Under the pieces are notes generated by a model that was not told the origin of the DNA, did no database searches, and worked only from the letters and a program-made list of their open reading frames with translations. From a bacterium UBA6115 (GTDB lineage Bacteria > Bacillota_A > Clostridia > Christensenellales > Aristaeellaceae): a stretch of DNA of 9,604 bases. Positions 1 to 6,315 of this stretch are shown one piece after another; within the stretch, counting starts at the first letter, position 1; every line of letters starts with the position of its first letter. A program made the position numbers and the translations under genes. The stretch is from NCBI GenBank assembly GCA_002428405.1, contig DIWD01000024.1, forward strand, positions 1 to 9,604, written 5' to 3'.

Positions 1-15
1 TTTTTATGAATCATA

Positions 16-34
16 CGGCCGGTTCTTCCGGCCG
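16..34 (+). promoter_or_regulatory. GC-rich hairpin in the mglB 5' leader
   Basis: A perfect 7-bp stem (CGGCCGG / CCGGCCG) closes a TTCTT loop just upstream of the mglB ribosome-binding site. No T-run follows on either strand, so it does not look like a terminator. An odd-length palindrome, TATGAATCATA (5-15), sits directly before it. The pair could be an mRNA stabiliser, an operator or the end of a longer leader that starts outside the window. The mgl promoter itself is not visible here. Confidence 0.4.
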
Positions 35-69
35 GTGAAATAAATCCATCAAGGAGGAACCCCAACACT

Positions 70-1116
70 ATGAAAAAACTCCTGTCCTTGTCGCTGGTCC
101 TTGTGATGTTGTTCGGGCTGACGGCTGCGCTGGCTGAGACCGCGCTGCCCGAAGAACTGGACATCCGTGCCCTGATCTGGAAATATGATGATACCTACGG
201 CTCCACCGTCCGTGTGGCGATGGAAAAATGGATGAAATCCTACGCCGATGAAATGGGCATCAAGATCAATTTCCAGATGTATGACGCCGCGGATGACATG
301 GCCAAACAGATCGAGCAGGCGCAGATCCTGGTCGGCGAGAAACCGGACTTCGTCATCATCAACCTGGCGGAGGTCACCAACGGCCAGGTCCTGGTCGACA
401 TGTTCAAGGCCGCTGAGATCCCCTTCCTGTTCTACAACAAGCAGCCCGCTGAAGAAACCACCCAGTCTGTGCTGGTCGACACCGGCACCATCTTCATCGG
501 CACCCTGGCCCGCCAGGCCGGCGACATGCAGGGCGAGATCCTGGCTGACCTGTACAAGGCAGACCCCACGATCGACCTGAACGGCGACGGCGTGCTGCAG
601 TACGTCATGCTGATGGGCGAGCCCTCCAACCCCGAAGCCATCGCGCGCTCCCAGTACTCTGTGGAGACGGCGATTCTCAATGGCCTGAAACTCGAGCAGA
701 TCGGCGAGACCCTCGTGTGCAACTGGGACCAGGCGCAGGCGCAGGACGCCATCAACGCTGTCTGGTCCGCCAATCCCGACGGCAAGATCGAAGTCATCTT
801 CGCCAACAACGACATGATGGGCCTGGGCGCTGTCGCGGCGCTGAACGGCTTTGGCTGGAACACCGGCAAAGAGGGTGACCCCAAGGTTGTCATCATCGGC
901 GTGGACGCGGTTGACTCCGCCATGGAATCCATCAAGGCCGGCGGCATGACAGCGACCGTCCAGCAGGACGGCGACGCCATGGGCAAAGCGAATGTCCGCA
1001 TCGCCATCAACGGCGCCCTGGGGCGTGAGTGGCTGGACGGGACGGAATATCAGTACACGACTGATCCCTATTTCTGCATCCGCATCCCCTATGCCAAGAT
1101 CACAGAAGTCGAATAA
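70..1116 (+). CDS. mglB: Galactose/glucose-binding protein MglB of an ABC importer
   Basis: This is the extracytoplasmic binding protein that delivers galactose, glucose or a methyl-galactoside to MglAC. It has 348 residues and a periplasmic-binding-protein type 1 fold. Residues 1-22 are a signal peptide ending ALA|E, with no lipobox cysteine. Against E. coli MglB (recalled alignment), the calcium loop is kept at 169-177 (DLNGDGVLQ) with its partner E241. The sugar contacts D41, N123, R193, W219, N247 and D279 are kept. The stacking Phe is Y43, and His152 and Asp154 are replaced by N187 and E189. The ATG follows AAGGAGG (51-57) by 12 bases. A strong hairpin separates it from mglA, suggesting higher expression than the rest of the operon. 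The family call is very secure; the exact sugar is not, because of the pocket changes. Confidence 0.93.
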   Translation: MKKLLSLSLVLVMLFGLTAALAETALPEELDIRALIWKYDDTYGSTVRVAMEKWMKSYADEMGIKINFQMYDAADDMAKQIEQAQILVGEKPDFVIINLAEVTNGQVLVDMFKAAEIPFLFYNKQPAEETTQSVLVDTGTIFIGTLARQAGDMQGEILADLYKADPTIDLNGDGVLQYVMLMGEPSNPEAIARSQYSVETAILNGLKLEQIGETLVCNWDQAQAQDAINAVWSANPDGKIEVIFANNDMMGLGAVAALNGFGWNTGKEGDPKVVIIGVDAVDSAMESIKAGGMTATVQQDGDAMGKANVRIAINGALGREWLDGTEYQYTTDPYFCIRIPYAKITEVE

Positions 1117-1128
1117 ACTCTGAAACCC

Positions 1129-1162
1129 GGGCTGCCGCGCCGAGCGGCAGCCCTCCTTTTTT
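1129..1162 (+). terminator. Intrinsic terminator/attenuator between mglB and mglA
   Basis: A perfect 10-bp stem (GGGCTGCCGC / GCGGCAGCCC) with a 5-base loop is followed by TCC and six T's. It sits 12 bases after the mglB stop, inside an operon whose next gene starts 20 bases downstream. Partial termination here, or 3'-end protection of the mglB message, would make binding protein more abundant than ATPase and permease. Read-through must occur for mglAC to be made, as no promoter is visible between the genes. Confidence 0.85.
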
Positions 1163-1181
1163 GAATCTCAGGGGGAGAAGG

Positions 1182-2699
1182 ATGGAAAAAGAGCAGGCAC
1201 CCTTGCTCCAGATGATGGATGTTGACAAGCATTTTCCGGGCGTGCAGGCCTTGAGCAAGGCCAGGCTGATCCTGCGGGCGGGCACCGTTCACTCCCTGAT
1301 GGGTGAGAACGGCGCGGGAAAATCCACCCTGATGAAGTGCCTGTTCGGTATCTACAGCATGGACGCGGGCAGCATCTTCATGCAGGGCAAGCCGGTCAAA
1401 TTTGAAAATCCGCGCCACGCGCTGGACAACGGTGTGGCCATGGTGCACCAGGAACTCAACCAGGTGCTGCGCCGCAACGTGATGGAGAATGTCTGGCTGG
1501 GGCGCTTCCCGCTGAAAAACGGCCTGGTGGACTCCAAGCAGATGTACAGCCGGACGAAGAAGATTTTCGAAGACCTGCAGATGGACATCGATCCCAAAGC
1601 CATCATCGGCACCCTGTCGGTCTCCCGGCGCCAGATGATTGAGATCGCCAAGGCGGTATCCTATGACGCCAAGGTGCTGGTGCTGGACGAGCCCACCTCT
1701 TCCCTGACGGAAAATGAGGTCGAGCACCTCTTCCGCATCATCAAGCAGCTGACCGGGCGCGGGGTGGGCATCATCTATATTTCCCATAAGATGGATGAGA
1801 TCCTGCGCATCTCCGACGAGGTCACCATCATGCGGGACGGTGCCTGGATCGCGACCCGGGAGGCGAAGTCCCTCACCAACGAAGAAATCATCCGCCTGAT
1901 GGTCAACCGGGAGATGAAGCAGCGATTCCCTCCGAAAAGCAATCAGCCGGGTGAGGTCGCCCTGGAGGTCAAAAACCTCAGCGGCAAGTATGAGCCTACC
2001 TTCCATGACGTGTCCTTCACCCTGCGCAAAGGCGAGGTGCTGGGCATTTCGGGGCTGGTCGGCTCCCGGCGTACTGAGCTGCTCAACACCATTTTCGGCT
2101 TTTACGTCAAGGAATGCGGCGAAATCGTGCTCAACGGCAAGAAAATGGACAACAGCCAGCCGGACCGCGCGAAACAGAACGGATTTTCCCTTCTGACAGA
2201 GGAGCGCCGTGCCACCGGCCTTTTCCCGCAGATGAACATCACCTTCAATTCCATTATCGCCAATGTCCGCTCCTACGGGAAGCTGCTGCTGGACGGCAAG
2301 AAGATGAACAGCGACGCCGACTGGGTCATTCAGGCCATCAACGTCAAAACGCCGACCAAGCGCACCCTCATCCGCTCCCTCTCGGGCGGCAATCAGCAAA
2401 AGGTCATCATCGGCCGCTGGCTGCTGACCGCGCCGGAAGTGCTGCTGCTGGATGAGCCCACCCGCGGCATCGACGTGGGCGCCAAGTATGAGATTTATAA
2501 CCTGATTCTTAAACTCGCCCAGGAGGGCAAGAGCGTCATCATGGTGTCCAGCGAGATGCCGGAACTGATCGGCATCTGCGACCGCATCCTCGTCATGTCC
2601 AACGGCCGCATGGCCGGTATCGTGGAGCGGGGAAGGGATTATGACAACATTCCCGGGGAGCAGGAAACCATCCTGACCCTGGCCGCGAAGTACGTATAG
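1182..2699 (+). CDS. mglA: Galactose/methyl-galactoside import ATP-binding protein MglA
   Basis: This cytoplasmic ATPase has two fused nucleotide-binding domains and powers sugar import through MglC. From ATG 1182 it is 505 residues, nearly the same as E. coli MglA (506). An in-frame TTG at 1161 lies in the T-run of the preceding terminator and is rejected; AGGGGGAG (1170-1176) fits ATG 1182. Domain 1 has Walker A 41-49 (GENGAGKST), a weak signature at 145-151 (LSVSRRQ), Walker B 165-171 and switch His202. Domain 2 has a degenerate Walker A (GLVGSRRTE, 291-299), a good signature LSGGNQQ (400-406), Walker B 420-426 and Ser in place of the switch His (456-457). This asymmetry is normal for sugar importers of the MglA/RbsA/XylG group. 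Long matches such as QQKVIIGRWLL and DEPTRGIDVGAK favour MglA over its relatives. Confidence 0.95.
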   Translation: MEKEQAPLLQMMDVDKHFPGVQALSKARLILRAGTVHSLMGENGAGKSTLMKCLFGIYSMDAGSIFMQGKPVKFENPRHALDNGVAMVHQELNQVLRRNVMENVWLGRFPLKNGLVDSKQMYSRTKKIFEDLQMDIDPKAIIGTLSVSRRQMIEIAKAVSYDAKVLVLDEPTSSLTENEVEHLFRIIKQLTGRGVGIIYISHKMDEILRISDEVTIMRDGAWIATREAKSLTNEEIIRLMVNREMKQRFPPKSNQPGEVALEVKNLSGKYEPTFHDVSFTLRKGEVLGISGLVGSRRTELLNTIFGFYVKECGEIVLNGKKMDNSQPDRAKQNGFSLLTEERRATGLFPQMNITFNSIIANVRSYGKLLLDGKKMNSDADWVIQAINVKTPTKRTLIRSLSGGNQQKVIIGRWLLTAPEVLLLDEPTRGIDVGAKYEIYNLILKLAQEGKSVIMVSSEMPELIGICDRILVMSNGRMAGIVERGRDYDNIPGEQETILTLAAKYV

Positions 2700-2715
2700 G
2701 GGAGAAGCGAAAGAT

Positions 2716-3747
2716 ATGCAAAAAGCAATCAGGTGGAACCGGCAGAAAACGATGGATTTCCTTCTCCACTATGCGATGTACATCATCCTGCTGGCGATTC
2801 TGGTCGTGGTCAGTGTCATCAGGCCCAATTTCCTCGCCTTCAGCAACATCCTGAACATCCTCAAGCAGGCCTCCACCAAGGGCATCCTGGCCCTGGGCTG
2901 CGCGGGGCTGATCGTGCTGGCGGGCACCGACCTGTCCATCGGCCGGGTCATGGGCTTTTCCGCCGCGGTCACCGCGGCCCTGGTGCAGTCGGTCACCTAT
3001 AAATCCCGTTATTTCCTGGGGATGACGCAGGATCTGCCGCTGATCGTCCCCTTGATGGCCTCCATTGCCGTGGCCGTCATCTTTTCCCTGATCAACGGCT
3101 TTGGCGTGTCCAAGCTGAAGATGCACGCCTTTATCATCACCCTGGGCACCCAGCTGATCGCCTTTGGCGCCAACTGCCTGTTTATCGAAGCCCAGCCTTC
3201 CGGCACCGCGCAGGCGCTGTCCACCTTCAACCAGACCTTCAAGGACGTCGCGGCGGGCGATCTGATGCTGGGAACGGTGCGCATCCCGCTGGTTGTGCTG
3301 TACTTCCTGACGCTTGCGGCCATCATGTGGGTGGTGTGGAACAAGACGCGCCTGGGCAAGAACATGTTCGCCGTGGGCGGCAACGAGGAAGCCGCGCGCG
3401 TGTCCGGCGTCAACGTCGCCCGGACCATCATGCTGGTCTACCTGATCGCCGGCGTGCTGTACGGCGTCGCGGCCTTCCTGGAGGCGGCGCGCATCCAGTC
3501 TGTGGGTGCCAACACCGGCCTGGGCTATGAGACGGACGCGATTTCCGCCTGCGTCATCGGCGGCGTTTCCTTCACCGGCGGCGTGGGCACCATCCAGGGT
3601 GTGGTCATCGGCGCAGTCATCCTGCAGGCCATCAACTTCTCCCTCAACTTTATCGGCGTCAATCCCTACTACCAGTACATCATCCGCGGCCTGATCATTG
3701 TGCTGGCTGTTGCCATCGACGTGCGCAAGTACATCGTCAAGAAGTGA
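2716..3747 (+). CDS. mglC: Galactose/methyl-galactoside import permease MglC
   Basis: This is the integral membrane channel of the importer, 343 residues against 336 for E. coli MglC, and probably works as a homodimer on MglA. Hydrophobic segments are visible at about 17-36, 56-70, 76-92, 108-128, 137-157, 189-208, 236-256, 275-306 and 322-336. The cytoplasmic coupling region is GGNEEAARVSGVNV (221-234). DAISACVIGGVSFTGGVGT (274-292) and IGVNPYYQYIIRG (313-325) are hallmark permease motifs of this family. The start lies 16 bases after mglA, and its ribosome-binding site (AGGGGAG, 2698-2704) overlaps the mglA stop. The stop codon overlaps the start of a small downstream gene, so the operon continues. 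No odd features are seen in the protein. Confidence 0.94.
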   Translation: MQKAIRWNRQKTMDFLLHYAMYIILLAILVVVSVIRPNFLAFSNILNILKQASTKGILALGCAGLIVLAGTDLSIGRVMGFSAAVTAALVQSVTYKSRYFLGMTQDLPLIVPLMASIAVAVIFSLINGFGVSKLKMHAFIITLGTQLIAFGANCLFIEAQPSGTAQALSTFNQTFKDVAAGDLMLGTVRIPLVVLYFLTLAAIMWVVWNKTRLGKNMFAVGGNEEAARVSGVNVARTIMLVYLIAGVLYGVAAFLEAARIQSVGANTGLGYETDAISACVIGGVSFTGGVGTIQGVVIGAVILQAINFSLNFIGVNPYYQYIIRGLIIVLAVAIDVRKYIVKK

Positions 3748-3944
3748 TGAAGCATGATGACCTGAGGGAAACCCGCGCGGAGATGGCGGAAGCGGAAAAT
3801 ACTGTCCGGCCGCGCAAGCCCTGGCGGGACCGCGTATACGGCAGGCTGAAGGTGTCCGTCCGCACGATGGACCTCATCATTTATGCCGTAGTCATCTTGC
3901 TTGCGGCAATGCTCATCCTGGGCGTCCTGACAGCGGGCAGGTGA
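3747..3944 (+). CDS. Small single-span membrane protein coupled to mglC, function unknown
   Basis: I do not recognise this 65-residue protein. The first 20 residues are acidic and polar, and residues 21-40 are strongly basic (RPRKPWRDRVYGRLKVSVRT). One hydrophobic helix follows at about 42-62, ending three residues before the C-terminus. By the positive-inside rule the N-terminus should face the cytoplasm, like a tail-anchored protein. Its ATG shares one base with the mglC stop (TGATG), the usual layout for translational coupling; a GTG one codon earlier (3744) is an alternative start. It is the last gene before the operon terminator, so it should be made in proportion to MglC. An accessory or regulatory role on the transporter is an inference from position only. 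It is probably real, because an open frame with a sensible membrane topology fills almost all the space after mglC. Confidence 0.65.
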   Translation: MKHDDLRETRAEMAEAENTVRPRKPWRDRVYGRLKVSVRTMDLIIYAVVILLAAMLILGVLTAGR

Positions 3945-4017
3945 GGTCCCTGACGTTCCTGATCAGACTTCCTCACGTAAATGTTAAATACAGGAGAACT
4001 TGAACAGCAATAAAATC

Positions 4018-4043
4018 AACCGCCCTCTGACAAGGGCGGTTTT
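4018..4043 (+). terminator. Terminator of the mgl operon
   Basis: A perfect 9-bp stem (AACCGCCCT / AGGGCGGTT) with loop CTGACA runs into TTTT. It lies 74 bases after the small membrane-protein gene and before the peptidase promoter, so it separates the two transcription units. The A-rich sequence on its left side could also let it work weakly in the opposite direction. Confidence 0.8.
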
Positions 4044-4063
4044 CGATCTTTGTACTGAATTTC

Positions 4064-4092
4064 TTGAAATATCACGGCGAATGGGGTACATT
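4064..4092 (+). promoter_or_regulatory. Predicted sigma-A promoter of the oligoendopeptidase gene
   Basis: TTGAAA (4064-4069) and TACATT (4087-4092) are separated by exactly 17 bases and match the consensus at 5/6 and 4/6 positions. The site lies just after the mgl terminator and about 50 bases before the peptidase start. Transcription would begin near 4099. It also argues against starting the protein at the in-frame TTG at 4064, since that codon is the -35 box itself. Confidence 0.55.
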
Positions 4093-4144
4093 CTTTGGAG
4101 CAAATGGCCGTGCGGCCAAAAAAACGAGGAAGGCAGACGCAAGT

Positions 4145-5845
4145 ATGATGAAATTCAGTGAGATGAAGTACGAGCGCCCGGATTTTGACCGGGTATTTGG
4201 GGAGATGAAGTCGCTGCTGGGGCAGCTGGAGGGGGCGAAGTCCGGGGAGGACTTCTTTGCCGCCCTGAAGGAGCTGGACAAGCTGGGGCGCGCCCTGGCC
4301 ACCCAGGCGACCCTGTGCCAGATCCGCCACACCATCAACACCAAGGACGAGTTCTATGCCGCGGAGCAGGACGTAATGGACGAATCGCTGCCAAGGTTCC
4401 AGGAGATCGCGACGGAGACGGCGCGCGTCACCCTGGCGTCCCCCTTCAGGGACGAGGTGGCCAAGGCCTATGGCCCGCACATTCTGGAGAAGTTCGAGGT
4501 GCAGCTGAAGACCTTCCGGCCGGAGATCGTGCCGGATTTGGTGGAGGAGAACAAGCTGGGCTCCGAATATGAAAAGCTGATGGCCTCCGCGCAGATCGAG
4601 TTTGAGGGGAAGATCTATAATCTCTCAGGATTGATTCCCTTTATGGAATCCACGGACCGGGGCATGAGAAAGCGCGCGAACGCCGCGCACTGGAACTGGA
4701 TCGCCGGGCATGGGGACACGCTGGATGAGCTTTACGGCAAGCTGGTGAGCGTCCGCCAGCGCATCGCCGAAAAGCTGGGCTACAAAAACTTCATCCCCGT
4801 CGCCTACGCGCGCATGGGGCGGACCGACTGGACGCCGGAGGACGCGAAGGTCTACCGCGCGCAGATCGTGGAGTCCGTCGTGCCGCTGACGCAGAAGCTG
4901 TACCGTGAACAGTCGAAGCGCATCGGGATTCCGGACATGAAAAACTATGACTACCAGCTGGAGTTCCTCTCCGGCAACCCCAAGCCACAGGGAGATGAAC
5001 CCTACCTGGTCAGCCATGCCAAGAAAATGTACGGGGAACTGTCCCCGGAGACGGACGCGTTCTTCGGCGTGATGACCTCCCAGGAGCTGATGGACCTGAC
5101 CACCAAGCCGGGCAAGGCCAACGGCGGGTACATGACTTTCCTGCCGGACTACAAGGTGCCCTTCATCTTCAGCAACTTCAACGGCACCTCCGGCGATGTG
5201 GATGTATTGACCCACGAAGCCGGACACGCTTTCCAGGGCTGGCTGCAGCGGGATGTGGAGCTGTCCGCCATCGCGGACTACACCAGTGAAGTGGCGGAGA
5301 TCCACTCCATGAGCATGGAGTTCTTCACCCATCCCTGGATGGAGGGCTTTTTCGGGCCCGACACCGAAAAATATTACTACAGCCACGTCGTGGACGCGCT
5401 GAAGTTCCTTCCCTACGGCGCTTCCATCGACGAGTTCCAGGAGTGGGTGTACGAGAACGTGGACGCCACTCCGGAGCAGCGCCGCGCGAAGTACCGGGAA
5501 ATCGAGAAGAAATACCTGCCACACCTGGATTACGACGGGATGAAGTTCCTGGAAAAGGGCGGCCGCTGGCAAAAGCAGCTGCATGTCTACCTCTATCCCT
5601 TCTATTACCTGGACTATACCCTCTCCCAGATCTGCGCCCTGCAGTATTTCGCCTGGGACAGGAAGGACCATCAGAAGGCCTGGGAATCCTACCTCACCCT
5701 GTGCCATGAGTCCGGCCGGCTGCCGTTCAAGCAGCTGGTGCCCAAATCGGGGCTGAAGAGCCCGTTTGTGAACGGCACCATCGCTTTGGTCACGCCGGAA
5801 CTGGAAAAGTACCTGGACGGACTGGACAAGAGTAAAATCAGATAA
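4145..5845 (+). CDS. M3-family zinc oligoendopeptidase
   Basis: This cytoplasmic metallopeptidase cuts short oligopeptides, probably those from protein turnover or peptide uptake. From ATG 4145 it has 566 residues, typical of the Gram-positive M3 group that is related to but distinct from PepF. The zinc site is HEAGH (357-361), with E385 in EVAEIHSMSMEFF (382-394) as the third ligand about 25 residues later, as in thimet oligopeptidase. A Tyr-rich region at 482-491 (YLYPFYYLDY) matches the part of the family that holds substrate-binding tyrosines. There is no signal peptide. GAGGAAGG (4126-4133) lies 11 bases before the start; a second ATG follows at once (4148). It has its own promoter and terminator and appears monocistronic, with no clear functional link to its neighbours. 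The family is certain; peptide specificity is unknown. Confidence 0.94.
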   Translation: MMKFSEMKYERPDFDRVFGEMKSLLGQLEGAKSGEDFFAALKELDKLGRALATQATLCQIRHTINTKDEFYAAEQDVMDESLPRFQEIATETARVTLASPFRDEVAKAYGPHILEKFEVQLKTFRPEIVPDLVEENKLGSEYEKLMASAQIEFEGKIYNLSGLIPFMESTDRGMRKRANAAHWNWIAGHGDTLDELYGKLVSVRQRIAEKLGYKNFIPVAYARMGRTDWTPEDAKVYRAQIVESVVPLTQKLYREQSKRIGIPDMKNYDYQLEFLSGNPKPQGDEPYLVSHAKKMYGELSPETDAFFGVMTSQELMDLTTKPGKANGGYMTFLPDYKVPFIFSNFNGTSGDVDVLTHEAGHAFQGWLQRDVELSAIADYTSEVAEIHSMSMEFFTHPWMEGFFGPDTEKYYYSHVVDALKFLPYGASIDEFQEWVYENVDATPEQRRAKYREIEKKYLPHLDYDGMKFLEKGGRWQKQLHVYLYPFYYLDYTLSQICALQYFAWDRKDHQKAWESYLTLCHESGRLPFKQLVPKSGLKSPFVNGTIALVTPELEKYLDGLDKSKIR

Positions 5846-5860
5846 CCGGACAAGAAGAAC

Positions 5861-5896
5861 AGGGGCTGCCCGCAAAAGAGCGCGGCAGCCCCTTTT
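5861..5896 (+). terminator. Terminator of the oligoendopeptidase gene
   Basis: AGGGGCTGCC (5861-5870) pairs with GGCAGCCCC and the next T (5884-5893) around a 13-base loop that can form two or three more pairs. TTTT follows. It starts 16 bases after the peptidase stop. The stem core GGCTGCC / GGCAGCC is the same as in the hairpins at 1129 and 8579. Confidence 0.85.
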
Positions 5897-6120
5897 GGTT
5901 GAGCCTCAATGAATGTTTGGTGTATGCCTATATGTAGGAATCAGCATGACTGAAGGAGGCAGACACGGATGAAGATCATGAATACCGAGGAGATACCGGA
6001 AGTATTTATCTGGCGGGATACTATTGTTTAGGCTGCGAAATCCCTGGGCGCGGCGGGAGGAAGCCAAAAAATATATGTCAACATCGATTCCGTTCCGGAT
6101 TGCGGAAAAAAAGAGCGGGC
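5897..6120. other. Intergenic stretch, possible decayed coding remnant
   Basis: These 224 bases hold no convincing full gene. A 20-residue frame with a strong ribosome-binding site is listed separately. Past its stop, the same frame stays open for 30 more codons (to a TGA at 6122-6124) with a plausible protein-like composition. That would fit a gene broken by a nonsense change, but I recognise no family. The stretch ends at the promoter of the first DUF3494 gene. Confidence 0.3.
5969..6031 (+). CDS. Short 20-residue frame with strong ribosome-binding site, leader peptide or gene remnant
   Basis: AAGGAGG (5953-5959) lies 9 bases before an ATG that opens a frame of 20 codons reading MKIMNTEEIPEVFIWRDTIV and ending in TAG. 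The ribosome-binding site is one of the best in the window, which makes chance less likely. There is no obvious promoter. The peptide has no run of one amino acid that would suggest classic attenuation. It may be the 5' end of a gene cut short by a stop, a small peptide, or noise. No second copy lies upstream of the other DUF3494 gene. Confidence 0.3.
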   Translation: MKIMNTEEIPEVFIWRDTIV

Positions 6121-6149
6121 TTGACTTGATGGGGTGGGGGAATTATACT
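6121..6149 (+). promoter_or_regulatory. Strong sigma-A-type promoter of the first DUF3494 gene
   Basis: TTGACT (6121-6126) and TATACT (6144-6149) are 17 bases apart, each 5/6 to consensus. Both boxes and the spacing are kept in the second copy at 8700-8728, while bases in the spacer have changed, which supports selection on the promoter. The predicted start near 6156 gives a leader of about 160 bases. Confidence 0.8.
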
Positions 6150-6155
6150 GATAGC

Positions 6156-6315
6156 TGTATCAGAATGTGCGACAAACAAGTGCGACGGGTGCATGCAAGG
6201 CAAACCCGTTCCTGCCTTATCACGATCCTGTGGATAATCAGTCACAGACAGGTCCTGAGAATACCCGTTACACGCAATCAGACAAAGGTAATAACAGGAG
6301 AGAAGGGCCGGATCA
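6156..6315 (+). promoter_or_regulatory. Long 5' leader of the first DUF3494 gene, partly conserved
   Basis: The part to 6230 is well kept in the second copy, as is the last stretch ACAGGAGAGAAGGGCCGGAT (6295-6314) that holds the ribosome-binding site. Two alternative short stems are possible in this copy: ACGGGT/ACCCGT (6185-6190 with 6204-6209) and AAGGCA/TGCCTT (6197-6202 with 6213-6218). They overlap and would exclude each other. Neither is preserved by paired changes in copy 2, so a structured switch is unproven. I see no known riboswitch motif. Confidence 0.4.

Noticed and set aside
16..34. Terminator of an upstream gene
   Set aside because: The stem is strong, but no T-run follows it on either strand.
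1161..1181. TTG at 1161 as the mglA start
   Set aside because: It lies within the terminator T-run and has no proper ribosome-binding site. ATG 1182 has one and gives the family's normal length.
1089..2399. Long minus-strand open frame opposite mglA
   Set aside because: It is a mirror of a clearly conserved MglA in GC-rich DNA. It has no family features, and no ribosome-binding site or promoter makes it stand out.
4064..4144. TTG at 4064 as the oligoendopeptidase start
   Set aside because: It coincides with the predicted -35 box and would add 27 residues unlike the family. ATG 4145 has a good ribosome-binding site.
4625..5875. Long minus-strand open frame opposite the oligoendopeptidase
   Set aside because: The plus-strand gene has an intact HEAGH zinc site and full family length. 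The antisense frame starts in the terminator hairpin and shows no recognisable domain.
6156..6240. Possible c-di-GMP (GEMM-type) riboswitch before the DUF3494 gene
   Set aside because: AAGGCAAACCC at 6197-6207 recalls part of the motif, but the rest of the core is absent and the second copy does not keep it.
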